Of a stretch of 64,000 bases of DNA, positions 14,840-24,786 are shown in pieces (position 1 is the first letter of the stretch; each line of letters opens with the position of its first letter). Made by a program: the position numbers and the translations under genes. The DNA is taken from contig NZ_CP114200.1 in NCBI RefSeq assembly GCF_029392895.1, positions 5,363,001-5,427,000 of the forward strand, written 5' to 3'. This DNA comes from Streptomyces sp. 71268 (GTDB lineage: Bacteria > Actinomycetota > Actinomycetes > Streptomycetales > Streptomycetaceae). The notes under the pieces are model-generated. The model was not told the origin of the DNA and did not search any database. It saw nothing but the letters and a program-made list of their open reading frames with translations.

Positions 14840-16147
14840 TCAGTGCCCGCCTGCCGACTCGCCCCCCGCCGCGCTCGTAAGGTGCCCATCCTGGTCACTG
14901 TCGCCGTCGCCGTCGCTCTCGCCGTCGTCCCGCCATGGCCGGGCCAGCGCGACCAGCGCCAGCGCCGAGAGCAGGACGCAGGCCAACACGACAACGGCCA
15001 TCGACAGGGCGGTCGTGTGCCCCAGCGCGCCGGGCAGTGGCGCCGCCGCCGCGCCGAGCACGAACTGGGCGCCGCCGAGCAGGCCGGACGCGGCCCCGGG
15101 GGCGTCGCCGCCGAGCGCGAGGACGAGGGTCGTCGAGGCGGGCAGCACGAGGCCGAACCCGAAGGTCAGGCCGAACAGGCAGGCCCAGGTGGCGCCGAAC
15201 GCGCCGCCTCCCGCGACGAGTCCCGTGGCGAGCAGCGCCACCAACGTGAGCGCGCAGAGCACGGTGGTGGCCACGCCGCCGAGCAGCAGGGCGCCCAGGC
15301 GCACCCGTCCGGCCAGCGCCCCGAACAGCACCCCGGCCAGCACGGTGCCCACGGCGTTGGTGGCGAAGACGAGGCCGTACGCCGTGGGCGACAGGCCGTA
15401 GCCGTCCTGGAAGACGAAGGGCGAGCCGGTGATGTAGGCGAAGAGCGCGCCGAGCGCGCAGCCGATGACGAGCAGGTGGCCGACCAGCGCCCGCCGCCGC
15501 ACCAGCGGGCCCATCGCGGCCAGCACCGACCGCGCGCCGCCGCGCCGGCGCCGCTCGACCGGCAGCGACTCGGGCACCCACGCCCAGACCGCGGCCACCA
15601 GCAGCAGCCCGGCCCCGGCGAGGGCGACGAACACCAGCCGCCACGACCCGACGCCGAGGAGCAGTCCGCCGGCGACCGGGGCCAGCACCGGCGCGGCCAT
15701 TCCGACCACGCTCAGCGTGGAGAGTTGGCGGGCCGCCCGGGCGCCGGTGTACCGGTCGCTGATCACCGCCCGGCCGATGACCAGGCCCGCGCCGCCGGCC
15801 ACGCCCTGGAGCAGCCGGGCCACCTCGAACACGGCGATCGACGGCGCGAGCGCGCAGACCAGGGACAGGCCGGCGAACGCGCCGGACCCCGCGAGCAGCA
15901 GCCGGCGCCGCCCCAGCGCGTCGCTGACCGGGCCCAGCACGACCTGCCCGACGGCGAGCCCGATCAGACAGGCCGTCAGGGAGAGTTGGACGGCCGTCCC
16001 CGAGGTGCCGAACGAGGCGACGATCTCCGGGAAGCCGGGCGCGTACATGTCGGTGGCGAACGGCGATATCGCCGACAACCCACCCAACACGATCACCAAC
16101 CGCACCGTCCCGGTCGCTTGCGAAGCGGAGCCGGCTCGCTCGGTCAT
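14840..16147 (-). CDS. MFS drug/solute exporter, Bcr/CflA family
   Basis: A 435-residue major facilitator with about 12 membrane helices. The start (VIVLGGLSAISPFATDMYAPGFPEIVASFG) is the characteristic first helix and DMY/FP motif of Bcr/CflA-type H+ antiporters. The loop 2-3 motif is seen as GPVSDALGRRRLLL (G-x3-D-x2-G-R-R). The C-terminal tail is Asp/Gly-rich. It likely exports a drug or a metabolite (some relatives export sulfonamides, bicyclomycin or cysteine). It is convergent with the racemase gene and downstream, on the same strand, of the AraC regulator. Confidence 0.88.
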   Translation of the reverse strand: MTERAGSASQATGTVRLVIVLGGLSAISPFATDMYAPGFPEIVASFGTSGTAVQLSLTACLIGLAVGQVVLGPVSDALGRRRLLLAGSGAFAGLSLVCALAPSIAVFEVARLLQGVAGGAGLVIGRAVISDRYTGARAARQLSTLSVVGMAAPVLAPVAGGLLLGVGSWRLVFVALAGAGLLLVAAVWAWVPESLPVERRRRGGARSVLAAMGPLVRRRALVGHLLVIGCALGALFAYITGSPFVFQDGYGLSPTAYGLVFATNAVGTVLAGVLFGALAGRVRLGALLLGGVATTVLCALTLVALLATGLVAGGGAFGATWACLFGLTFGFGLVLPASTTLVLALGGDAPGAASGLLGGAQFVLGAAAAPLPGALGHTTALSMAVVVLACVLLSALALVALARPWRDDGESDGDGDSDQDGHLTSAAGGESAGGH

Positions 16148-16500
16148 CGCCGCTCACCCGGGGGCGAGGGCCGCCGGGGCGAGACGCCGGCGGGTTCCCG
16201 GCGGCGCCGGCTGGCTGGGTGCCGGCCGACTGGGCGGCGGCCGGCGGGGGCGTACGGAGGGGACATCGGGCGCCTTCCTCGTGTGGGTGCGACGGCCGGT
16301 GCGACCGCCGCCGGTCACAGCCTCGGCGCCGGAAGCGGACGGTGGTGTGGAGCGCGGGTCCGGAGGGTGTGGAGGGCGGTGCGCGGTGTGTCCCGGCCGA
16401 CGGGCAGGCAGGCGGGCAGGCCGGTGGGCGGACAGCCAGGCCGGGCGGGCGGCCAGGCCAGGCGGGGGGCAGGCCAGGCAGGCGGTCAGGCCGTGGGCGG
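16148..16500. other. spacer with GGCAGGC/GGCCAGGC low-complexity repeats
   Basis: No gene is seen. Positions about 16405-16495 are a run of degenerate 4-8 base repeats (GGCAGGCGGGCAGGCC and variants) between the AraC stop codon and the exporter start. The exporter promoter should lie in this spacer, but no clear -10/-35 pair is visible. Confidence 0.45.
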
Positions 16501-17514
16501 TCAGGTGTGCGCGCGGCGGAAGCGGGCCGGCGTGGTGCCCCGGTCGCGACGGAAGGCGTAGCCGAAGTTGCTGGGCGAGGCGTAGCCGACCTCGTGCCCG
16601 ACGCGGGAGACCGGCCAGTCGGTCTCGACGAGCAGCGCCGCGGCCCGGTCGAGGCAGCGCCGCCGGTGGTACGCCCACACCGAGTCCCCGTACAGCGCGC
16701 GGAAGCCCGTGGTCAGGCGTCGGACGGACATGGACGACGCGCGGGCCAACTCGGCCAGGGTCGGCGGGGCGTGGCGGCGTTGCCAGAGCAGTTCGGGGAC
16801 CCGGCGCAGGGCGGCCACCTCGTGCGCGGCCAGCGCGGGGCCCGGCGCGCCGCTGGCCGGCGGGTCGGCGGCGAGCCCGTCGAGCAGCGCGGCGAGCGCC
16901 GCCACCAGCCGCGACTCCAGGTACAGCAGGCGCCCGGGGGAGGCGCGCCGGTGCGCGTACATCTCCGCCAGCGGCTGCGCCACCGGGCGCAGCGCGGCGG
17001 ACCGGCCGAGGTACCGCTCGCGCGCGACGTGCTCGGGACCGATGGCGGGCAGCTCCCGCGCGCCGAGACCCCCGAGGTAGGTGTCCAGGCCGGCCCAGCT
17101 CCCGGTGACCGACACGGCCCGGTACCGCTCGCCGGCGCCGTGCGCGACGACGCCGCCGGTGGCGCGACGCGGGCTGAGCGCCACCGAGCCGGCGTGCAAC
17201 TCGTCCGCGCCGGCGCCGTCCTCGCTGACCCGCAGCCGCCCCTCGACGCAGTGCTCCAGCTCGAAGTGGTCGCCCGGGAACCGGTAGTCGATCCGGTGCC
17301 CGGCGGCGAACGCGACGTCGTAGCGGACGACGTGGAACCCGCTGCGCAGCGGCGTCACCTCGATCGTCCCGTCGCCGACCTCGGGCCGCAGGAGGTGTCG
17401 TACGGTGCCGTCGCCGCGCGCGTCGGCCCGCGCGATCGAGGCGTAGTACGCGGCGGACGTCGCCTCCCACGCGGCGGAGCCGGCCGCGCCGGCGAGCTGG
17501 TGAACCCGGGTCAC
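16501..17514 (-). CDS. AraC family transcriptional regulator
   Basis: A 337-residue regulator with an N-terminal AraC-binding (cupin-like) region and a C-terminal HTH_18 pair (about 245-337). The first HTH reads TLAELARASSMSVRRLTTGFRALYG and the second PVSRVGHEVGYASPSNFGYAFRRDRGTTPARFRR, a textbook AraC signature. The YGDSVWAYHRRRCLDRA linker resembles PchR/siderophore-type regulators. It is upstream of, and reads toward, the Bcr/CflA exporter, so control of that exporter is plausible. The start is uncertain: GTG 17514 is the most upstream start compatible with the domain, with no good ribosome site. Confidence 0.82.
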   Translation of the reverse strand: MTRVHQLAGAAGSAAWEATSAAYYASIARADARGDGTVRHLLRPEVGDGTIEVTPLRSGFHVVRYDVAFAAGHRIDYRFPGDHFELEHCVEGRLRVSEDGAGADELHAGSVALSPRRATGGVVAHGAGERYRAVSVTGSWAGLDTYLGGLGARELPAIGPEHVARERYLGRSAALRPVAQPLAEMYAHRRASPGRLLYLESRLVAALAALLDGLAADPPASGAPGPALAAHEVAALRRVPELLWQRRHAPPTLAELARASSMSVRRLTTGFRALYGDSVWAYHRRRCLDRAAALLVETDWPVSRVGHEVGYASPSNFGYAFRRDRGTTPARFRRAHT

Positions 17515-17701
17515 ACGTCCGCAGGTTAGCCGCCGTGGCAAGGAGCGCGCGCTGCTCCCCTGGACGAGGAGCGAACTGTCGTGCGCCCGCCCGCCCCCCC
17601 GTCCGGGCCCTTGCCCCCTACAGCCTGAGTAGCCCGCACGGCCCGAGGGCACCCATACGCACCGTAAGGGAGCTGTTGCCGAGCGTGCGGGAAGGCGTGA
17701 C

Positions 17702-18451
17702 GTGGGAAGCAAGCAGTACGACGAGACGGCCGATGTCTACGACGACACCTTGAACGTCCTCACCTATGCGCGACACGCGGAGGAACCCACCTTCCGCGCG
17801 GTGATGGGGGACGTGCGCGGCCTGGACGTGCTGGACCTGGGGGCGGGGACGGGGATCTGGACCCGCCGGATCAAGCGGGCGGGCGCGGGCCGGGTGGAGG
17901 GCCTGGAGATCTCGGCGTCCATGGTGGAGACGGCCCGCGAACGCGAGCGGGCCGAACGGCTGGGCATCACGTACCACGTCGGCGACGTCGCCCGTGGACA
18001 CGAGGCCATCGAGGCGGCCGCCTTCGACGTGGTGACCGGCGTCAACGTCCTGCACTACAGCGCCAGCCGGGACGAGTTGGTGGCCATGTGCCGCACCGCG
18101 AGTCGGGCGCTGCGGCCGGGCGGGCGCCTGGTGGCCAACTGCGCCAACTACGACATGCCCGCCGACCCCGACTACTACGGCCCGTTCGGCATCACCGCCG
18201 ACGTGCCCCAGCCCCGCGCCGAGGGCGCGACGGTGCGCGCGCACACCACGATGGGCGGGCGCCCGGTCGACATCGAGTTCCACTTGTGGCTGTCCGGCAC
18301 CTACGAGTCGGCCCTGCGTGAGGCCGGGTTCGGCCAGGTGCGCTGGCACCCGTGGCGGATCTCGCCGGAGGGGATCGCCCAGTACGGCCAGGACTACTGG
18401 CGGCGCTACACCGAGCACCCGCCCACGCTGGTCCTGGAGGCGGTGAGGTGA
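17702..18451 (+). CDS. class I SAM-dependent methyltransferase
   Basis: A 249-residue Rossmann-fold methyltransferase: LDVLDLGAGTGIWTRRIKRAG (motif I, about residues 41-60), EGLEISASMVETARE (motif II acidic residue), and FDVVTGVNVLHYSASRDELVAMCRTASRALRPGGRLV (motifs IV-V). The central region matches Methyltransf_11/25 small-molecule methyltransferases. GTG 17702 is the only start that keeps the N-terminal YDETADVYDD segment typical of these proteins. It lies alone between the AraC gene (divergent) and the hut operon; the substrate is unknown. Confidence 0.85.
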   Translation: MGSKQYDETADVYDDTLNVLTYARHAEEPTFRAVMGDVRGLDVLDLGAGTGIWTRRIKRAGAGRVEGLEISASMVETARERERAERLGITYHVGDVARGHEAIEAAAFDVVTGVNVLHYSASRDELVAMCRTASRALRPGGRLVANCANYDMPADPDYYGPFGITADVPQPRAEGATVRAHTTMGGRPVDIEFHLWLSGTYESALREAGFGQVRWHPWRISPEGIAQYGQDYWRRYTEHPPTLVLEAVR

Positions 18452-18566
18452 GGCCGCCCGCCCGCTGACCGTCGCGAACCGGCCCGACCCAATCGGCGGC
18501 CCGACCCGACAGGTGGCCCGACCCGCCAGGCGGCGGCCTCGCCTGGCCGGAGGTCGGGCCGTCCTG

Positions 18567-18604
18567 TTGACTGGGACTATTCATCACAGGACTATGTGAA
18601 TGAA
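18567..18604 (+). promoter_or_regulatory. candidate hut operon promoter and overlapping operator
   Basis: TTGACT (18567-18572), 17 bases, then GACTAT (18590-18595) resemble a vegetative -35/-10 pair 55 bases before hutU. An imperfect inverted repeat overlaps the -10: TTCATCACA (18580-18588) and TGTGAATGAA (18595-18604). The A+T content is high for this genome. No known hut repressor gene is adjacent. Confidence 0.45.
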
Positions 18605-18650
18605 CTAATCCAATCGGCGTACCACCCGTCGAGCCAGGGAGGCAGCACCC

Positions 18651-20315
18651 ATGTCGGGACCGCGACCCGTACGAGCACCGCGCGGCACGGAGCTCAACAC
18701 GCTGGGCTGGCAGCAGGAGGCCGCCCTGCGGATGCTGCACAACAACCTCGACCCCGAGGTCGCCGAGCACCCCGACAAGCTCGTCGTCTACGGCGGCACC
18801 GGCAAGGCGGCCCGCGACTGGCGCTCGTTCGACGCGATGGCGCGCACCCTGACCACGCTGCGCCAGGACGAGACGATGCTCGTGCAGTCCGGCCGCCCGG
18901 TGGGCGTCATGCAGACCCACGAGTGGGCGCCGCGCGTCCTCATCGCAAACTCGCACCTGGTCGGCGACTGGGCCAACTGGGAGGAGTTCCGCCGCCTGGA
19001 GGCCCTCGGCCTGACCATGTACGGGCAGATGACCGCCGGCTCCTGGATCTACATCGGCACCCAGGGCATTCTGCAGGGCACGTACGAGACCTTCGCCGCC
19101 GTCGCCGCCAAGAAGTTCGGCGGCTCCCTGGCCGGCACCATCACGCTCACGGCCGGCCTCGGCGGCATGGGCGGCGCCCAGCCGCTGGCCGTCACCATGA
19201 ACGGCGGCGTGGTCATCTGTATCGACTGCGACCCGCGCGCCATCGACCGCCGCATCGAACACCGCTACCTCGATGTCAGGGCCGACAGCCCCGCGCACGC
19301 CCTGGAGCTGGCGACCGAGGCCCGCGACGCCCGCAAGCCGCTGTCCATCGGTGTCCTCGGCAACGCCGCCGAGCTGCTGCCCGAACTGCTCGCCGCCGGC
19401 GCGCCCATCGACATCGTCACCGACCAGACCAGCGCCCACGACCCGCTGGCCTACCTGCCGATCGGCGTCGACTTCGCGGACATGGCGACGTACGCGGCCG
19501 ACAAGCCCGCCGACTTCACCGCCCGCGCCCGCGAGTCGATGGCCCGACACGTGGAGGCGATGGTCGGCTTCCAGGACGCCGGCGCCGAGGTCTTCGACTA
19601 CGGCAACTCCATCCGCGGCGAGGCGCGGCTCGCCGGCTACGAGCGCGCCTTCGACTTCCCCGGCTTCGTCCCCGCGTACATCCGCCCGCTGTTCTGCGAG
19701 GGCAAGGGCCCCTTCCGGTGGGCGGCGCTCTCCGGCGACCCGAAGGACATCGCGGCCACCGACAAGGCGATCCTCGAACTCTTCCCGGAGAACGAGTCGC
19801 TGGCCCGCTGGATCAAGCTGGCCGGCGAACGGGTGCACTTCCAGGGGCTGCCCGCGCGCATCTGCTGGCTCGGCTACGGCGAACGCGACCGGGCCGGCGA
19901 GCGGTTCAACGACATGGTCGCCGACGGCACGCTCCAGGCGCCGCTGGCCATCGGCCGCGACCACCTGGACTGCGGCTCGGTCGCGTCCCCGTACCGCGAG
20001 ACCGAGGGCATGCTCGACGGCTCGGACGCCATCGGCGACTGGCCGATGCTCAACGCCATGGTCAACGTCGCCTCCGGCGCCTCCTGGGTCTCGCTGCACC
20101 ACGGTGGCGGCGTCGGCATGGGCCGCTCGCTGCACGCGGGCCAGGTCACGGTCGCCGACGGCACGCCGCTCGCCGGCGAGAAGATCCGCCGGGTGCTCAC
20201 CAACGACCCGGGCATGGGCGTGATCCGGCACGTGGACGCGGGGTACGACATCGCCGAGCGCGTCGCCGAGGAGAAGGCGGTCCGTGTCCCGATGCGCGAG
20301 GGTGACCAGTCGTGA
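18651..20315 (+). CDS. hutU: urocanate hydratase (urocanase)
   Basis: A 554-residue urocanase, full length for the family. It converts urocanate to 4-imidazolone-5-propionate in histidine degradation in the cytoplasm, with tightly bound NAD+ as electrophile. Recognisable blocks are [12 protein letters not shown] near the N-terminus, the NAD-binding Gly-rich segment [22 protein letters not shown] (about 165-186), [14 protein letters not shown], and [17 protein letters not shown] (about 480-497). A Cys lies in [16 protein letters not shown], the conserved active-site area. ATG 18651 follows GGGAGG. It is the first gene of a four-gene hut operon; the next gene overlaps by GTGA. Confidence 0.97.
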   Translation: MSGPRPVRAPRGTELNTLGWQQEAALRMLHNNLDPEVAEHPDKLVVYGGTGKAARDWRSFDAMARTLTTLRQDETMLVQSGRPVGVMQTHEWAPRVLIANSHLVGDWANWEEFRRLEALGLTMYGQMTAGSWIYIGTQGILQGTYETFAAVAAKKFGGSLAGTITLTAGLGGMGGAQPLAVTMNGGVVICIDCDPRAIDRRIEHRYLDVRADSPAHALELATEARDARKPLSIGVLGNAAELLPELLAAGAPIDIVTDQTSAHDPLAYLPIGVDFADMATYAADKPADFTARARESMARHVEAMVGFQDAGAEVFDYGNSIRGEARLAGYERAFDFPGFVPAYIRPLFCEGKGPFRWAALSGDPKDIAATDKAILELFPENESLARWIKLAGERVHFQGLPARICWLGYGERDRAGERFNDMVADGTLQAPLAIGRDHLDCGSVASPYRETEGMLDGSDAIGDWPMLNAMVNVASGASWVSLHHGGGVGMGRSLHAGQVTVADGTPLAGEKIRRVLTNDPGMGVIRHVDAGYDIAERVAEEKAVRVPMREGDQS

Positions 20316-21709
20316 GCGAACGCGCCCCGGAGGGACCCGCGGCCGACGCGGCCGCGTCACCAGGCTCGGCAGACTCACAAGACCCGGCAGGCGCACGAGG
20401 TACGGAAGGCTCGCAAGGCCCGGCGGGCGCGCGAGGCCCGGCGGGCTCGGCCGCGTCACCAGGCTCGCCCGGCCCGGTCGGTACCGGTGCCTCCTTCCAC
20501 GAGATGTGGCGCGACCTGCGCCCGATCGGCCGCGACGCGGACAGCGGCGGCTACCGCCGCTTCGCCTGGAGCGGCGCCGACACCGACTGCCGGGCCTGGT
20601 TCCAGGCCCAGGCCACCTCCCGTGGCCTCGCCTACGAACTGGACCGCAACGGCAACCAGTGGGCCTGGCTCGGCGCCCGCGACCACCGCGACGTGGCCCC
20701 GGGTGAGGCCGTCGTCACCGGCTCGCACCTGGACTCCGTCCCGGACGGCGGCGCCTTCGACGGGCCGCTCGGCGTCGTCTCCGCCTTCGCCGCGCTCGAC
20801 GAACTCCGCCGGAGGGGAGCGGAGTTCGCCAAGCCGGTGGCCGTCGTCAACTTCGGCGACGAGGAGGGCGCCCGCTTCGGGCTGGCCTGCGTGGGCTCCC
20901 GGCTGGCCGCGGGCCAGCTCACCGTGGAGGCCGCGCACCAGCTCCGGGACGGTGAGGGCACCAGCCTGCCGCGGGCCATGGAGCGCGCCGGGTACGACCC
21001 GGAGGCGATCGGGCCCGACCCCGAACGCCTGGCCCGCGTCGGCGCCTTCGTGGAGCTGCACGTCGAACAGGGTCGGGCGCTCGACCTGTCCGGCGACCCG
21101 GTCGGCATCGCCTCCGCCATCTGGCCGCACGGCCGCTGGCGGTTCGACTTCCGGGGCGAGGCCAACCACGCCGGCACGACCCGCATCGAGGACCGCCGCG
21201 ACCCGATGCTCACCTACGCCAACACCGTGCTGGCCGCCCGCAAGAAGGCGGCCCTGGCCGGCGCGCTGGCCACCTTCGGCAAGGTCAGCGTCGAACCGAA
21301 CGGCGTCAACGCCATCCCCTCGCTGGTTCGTGGCTGGCTCGACTCCCGCGCGGCCGACCAGGGCACGCTGGACGCGGTGGTGGCCGAGATCGAGCGCGCG
21401 GCCGTCGAGCGCGGCCAGCGCGACGGCGTGGACGTCCGCATGGTGCGCGAGTCCTTCACCCCCGTCGTGGAGTTCGAGCACGCCCTACGGGACGAGCTCG
21501 GCCGCATCCTGGGCGGCGCCCGCCCCGTCCTCGGCACGGGCGCAGGCCACGACGCCGGCATCCTCTCCGGCACCGTCCCGACCGCCATGCTCTTCGTCCG
21601 CAACCCCACCGGCGTCTCCCACTCCCCGGCCGAGCACGCCACCGAGGACGACTGCGTCGCCGGCGTCCACGCCCTCGCCGACGTACTGGAGGGCCTCGCG
21701 TGCGCGTGA
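20312..21709 (+). CDS. M20-family amidohydrolase (allantoate amidohydrolase-like), probable N-formylglutamate hydrolase role
   Basis: A 465-residue dimetal M20/M40 peptidase-family hydrolase (allantoate amidohydrolase/L-carbamoylase group). [20 protein letters not shown] holds the metal His and bridging Asp, [13 protein letters not shown] the catalytic Glu and a metal ligand, and ELHVEQG and [14 protein letters not shown] are further family blocks. In hutF-type histidine pathways the product N-formylglutamate must be deformylated. No classical HutG is present, and this gene sits between hutU and hutF, so that role is inferred; carbamoyl- or allantoate-type substrates are not excluded. The first about 60 residues are a Gly/Ala/Pro/Ser repeat not found in the core family. 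The stop overlaps the hutF start (GTGA). Confidence 0.85.
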   Translation: MSERAPEGPAADAAASPGSADSQDPAGARGTEGSQGPAGARGPAGSAASPGSPGPVGTGASFHEMWRDLRPIGRDADSGGYRRFAWSGADTDCRAWFQAQATSRGLAYELDRNGNQWAWLGARDHRDVAPGEAVVTGSHLDSVPDGGAFDGPLGVVSAFAALDELRRRGAEFAKPVAVVNFGDEEGARFGLACVGSRLAAGQLTVEAAHQLRDGEGTSLPRAMERAGYDPEAIGPDPERLARVGAFVELHVEQGRALDLSGDPVGIASAIWPHGRWRFDFRGEANHAGTTRIEDRRDPMLTYANTVLAARKKAALAGALATFGKVSVEPNGVNAIPSLVRGWLDSRAADQGTLDAVVAEIERAAVERGQRDGVDVRMVRESFTPVVEFEHALRDELGRILGGARPVLGTGAGHDAGILSGTVPTAMLFVRNPTGVSHSPAEHATEDDCVAGVHALADVLEGLACA

Positions 21710-23278
21710 CGTACTGGGCGGAGCACGCCTGGCTCAACCCCACCCCTACCACCGAGCCGGCCCCGGGCGCCGCCCCCGCCCAGCCCCCCGGAGACCTCGC
21801 CTTCCGAGGGCGCGGACTCCGTGGGCGCGACCCCCGCTGGCCCGCGCTCCGAAGGCGCGACCCCCGCGGGCCCGGCGCCGGGCGGCGGCGTCCTGGCCGG
21901 CGTCCTCATCGAGGTACGCGACGGTCGGGTGGCCGCCGTGCGCCCGGGCGTGGCCACGCCACCGCCCGGCGCGGTCGTGCTGCGCGGACTGACCGTGCCC
22001 GGTCTGGCCAACGCGCACAGCCACGCCTTCCACCGCGCCCTGCGCGGCGCCGCCCAGGTCAGCCCGGCCGCCCGGGCCACCTCCCCGGATGCCACCACCT
22101 CCTCATCCACCTCCTCCTCGGGTGTCGCGCCCACCGATGCCCACCGTGGCGGCGGGCGCGCCCCGGACTCGTTCTGGACCTGGCGCGAGGTCATGTACGG
22201 CGTGGCCGAGCGGCTCACCCCGGACAGCTACCACGCGCTCGCCCGCGCCACCTACGCCGAGATGGCGCTCGCCGGCATCACCAGCGTCGGCGAGTTCCAC
22301 TACCTGCACCACGCCCCGGGCGGCGCCCGCTACCAGGACCCCAACGCCATGGGCGAGGCCCTCCTCGCGGCGGCCGCCGACGCCGGCATCCGCATCACCC
22401 TCCTCGACACGGCCTACCTCTCCGCGGGCTTCGGCGATCCGCCGACCCGCCCCCAACTGCGCTTCAGCGACGGCACGGCCGACGCGTGGGCGGAGCGCGC
22501 GAGCGCCCTCAAGGCGCCCGAACACGCCCGGCTCGGGGCGGCCATCCACTCCGTACGCGCCGTGCCGGCCGACCAGCTCGCCACCGTCGCCGGCTGGGCC
22601 GCCGGGCGGAGCGCCCCCCTGCACGTCCACCTGTCCGAGCAGACCGCCGAGAACGACGCCTGCCGCGCCGCGCACGGCCGCACCCCCACCGAACTGCTCG
22701 CCGAACACGGCGTACTCGGACCGCGCACCGTCGCCGTCCACGCCACGCACCTGACCAGCGCCGACATCGCCCTCCTGGGCGGCGCCCACACCGGCGTGTG
22801 CATGTGCCCGACCACCGAACGCGACCTCGCGGACGGCATCGGCCCGGCCGTGGCCCTCCAGGAAGCCGGCTCGCCGCTCTCCCTGGGCAGCGACAGCCAC
22901 GCCGTCGTCGACCTGCTCGAAGAGGCGCGCGCGATGGAGCTGGACGAGCGGCTGCGCACCCGGGCCCGGGGCCACTGGACGGCGGCCGAACTCCTGCACG
23001 CCGCGACGGCGGCCGGTCACGCGGCGCTGGGCTGGCAGGACGCCGGCCGCATCGCTCCCGGAGCGCTCGCCGACCTCACCACGCTGGCGCTGGACTCGGT
23101 GCGCACCGCCGGCCCGCCGCCGGCGCTGGGCGTCGAAACGGCCGTATTCGCGGCGTCCAGCGCGGATGTCCGGCACACGATCGTCGGCGGTCGCCATATC
23201 GTCCGGGACGGGGCACACGCCCTGCTCCCCGACGTGCCCACCGCACTGGCCCAGTCCATCGCAGCCGTGCTCGGCTGA
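21706..23278 (+). pseudogene. hutF: formimidoylglutamate deiminase, +1 frameshift near the N-terminus
   Basis: An amidohydrolase-superfamily enzyme that deiminates N-formimino-L-glutamate to N-formylglutamate. The main frame holds the metal site ([16 protein letters not shown]), [21 protein letters not shown] and [15 protein letters not shown]. The expected N-terminus (TYWAEHAWL) is encoded from GTG 21706, which overlaps the previous stop as GTGA, but it is in the other frame. One extra C in the C6 run at 21784-21789 separates the two; dropping it joins them through a Pro/Ser/Gly linker. A GTG at 21821 could start a shorter protein lacking the first strand. The frameshift is either a sequencing artefact or a real defect. 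Confidence 0.8.
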
Positions 23279-23295
23279 AGGAGAACAACCCCGCG

Positions 23296-24546
23296 ATGAC
23301 CCCCAACACCCCCACGGACGGCGCCCCCGCCGGCCGGCCCGCCGCCACCCCCGGCAGCACCCACGGCACCCACAGCGCCCGCACGACGACGGCCATCACC
23401 CACATCAGCACCCTCGTCACCAACGACCCCTCCCTCGGCGAAGGCCCCCTCGGTCTGATCCAGGACGCGGCGCTCGTCATCGACGGCGACCGCATTGCCT
23501 GGGTCGGTGTCACAAGCAAAGCACCCGCCACTGACAGTCACCTCGACGCCGCAGGTCAGGCCGTCATTCCCGGCTTCGTGGACTCGCATTCGCACCTGGT
23601 GTTCGCCGGCGACCGCACCGCCGAGTTCAGCGCGCGCATGTCCGGCAGGCCGTACACCGCGGGCGGCATCCGCACCACCGTCGCCGCCACCCGGGCCGCC
23701 AGCGACGAGCAGCTCGAAGCCAACCTGCTGCGCTACCTGCGCGAGGCCACCCGGCAGGGCACCACGACCCTGGAGACCAAGTCCGGCTACGGGCTCACGC
23801 CGCACGACGAGGCCCGCGCCCTGCGCGTCGCCGCCGCCCACACCGAGGAGACGACGTTCCTCGGCGCGCACATCGTGGCCCCGGAGTTCGCCGACGACCC
23901 GGCGGGCTACGTGGACCTCGTCACCGGGCCGATGCTCGACGCCTGCGCCCCGTACGCCCGTTGGGTGGACGTCTTCTGCGAGAAGGGCGCCTTCGACCGG
24001 GACCAGGCACACGCCATCCTCAGCGCCGGCAAGGCGCGCGGCCTGACCCCCCGGGTGCACGCCAACCAGCTCACGTACGGGCCCGGCGTCCAGCTCGCCG
24101 TCGAGCTGGACGCCGCGTCAGCCGACCACTGCACGCACCTGACCGACGCCGACATCGACGCGCTGGCCAGCGGGAACACGGTGGCCACGCTGCTGCCGGG
24201 GGCCGAGTTCTCCACCCGCGCGAAGTGGCCCGACGCGCGCCGGCTGCTCGACGCGGGCGCCACCGTCGCGCTGTCCACGGACTGCAACCCGGGCTCGTCC
24301 TTCACCAGCTCCATGCCGTTCTGTATCGCCCTCGCCGTGCGGGACATGGGCATGACGCCGGACGAGGCCGTCTGGGCGGCCACCGCGGGCGGCGCCCGGG
24401 CCCTGCGCCGCGACGACGTCGGCTACCTGCGCCCGGGCTCCCGCGCGGACCTGGCCCTGCTCGACGCGCCGTCGCCGGTCCACCTCGCCTACCGCCCCGG
24501 CGTCCCGCTGGTCACGGCCGTCTGGCGGGGCGGCCAGCGCACCTGA
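23296..24546 (+). CDS. hutI: imidazolonepropionase
   Basis: A 416-residue metal-dependent amidohydrolase that opens the imidazolone ring to give N-formimino-L-glutamate, the third step of histidine degradation. Family features: [16 protein letters not shown] (metal-binding His-x-His), [32 protein letters not shown], the His in [17 protein letters not shown], and [16 protein letters not shown] with the catalytic/metal Asp. The first about 30 residues are a Thr/Pro/Ala-rich extension. ATG 23296 follows AAGGAGAAC. It is the last gene of the hut operon, 17 bases after hutF. Histidase (hutH), the first step, is not in the window. Confidence 0.96.
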   Translation: MTPNTPTDGAPAGRPAATPGSTHGTHSARTTTAITHISTLVTNDPSLGEGPLGLIQDAALVIDGDRIAWVGVTSKAPATDSHLDAAGQAVIPGFVDSHSHLVFAGDRTAEFSARMSGRPYTAGGIRTTVAATRAASDEQLEANLLRYLREATRQGTTTLETKSGYGLTPHDEARALRVAAAHTEETTFLGAHIVAPEFADDPAGYVDLVTGPMLDACAPYARWVDVFCEKGAFDRDQAHAILSAGKARGLTPRVHANQLTYGPGVQLAVELDAASADHCTHLTDADIDALASGNTVATLLPGAEFSTRAKWPDARRLLDAGATVALSTDCNPGSSFTSSMPFCIALAVRDMGMTPDEAVWAATAGGARALRRDDVGYLRPGSRADLALLDAPSPVHLAYRPGVPLVTAVWRGGQRT

Positions 24547-24786
24547 GCCCACCGCGTCTGGCCCGCGCCTCCCCTGCCCACCGGGGCCCGGCGCCCGGGG
24601 AGGCTCCCGTCCGGCAGCGGGCGGCTCAGGGAGCGGGCGGCGCGGGTCGGGGTCGGGCCACCGCGCCCGGTGGCCCCGGTCGCCGCCCGTGGCCGCCGCG
24701 GCGGCCGTTGTCAGTGGCCCGTGGGAAGGTGTCTCCAGCGCGTCGGGACCTCGCCGCGCGCCCGTCGCCCCGCGAGGCTGGAAGAG

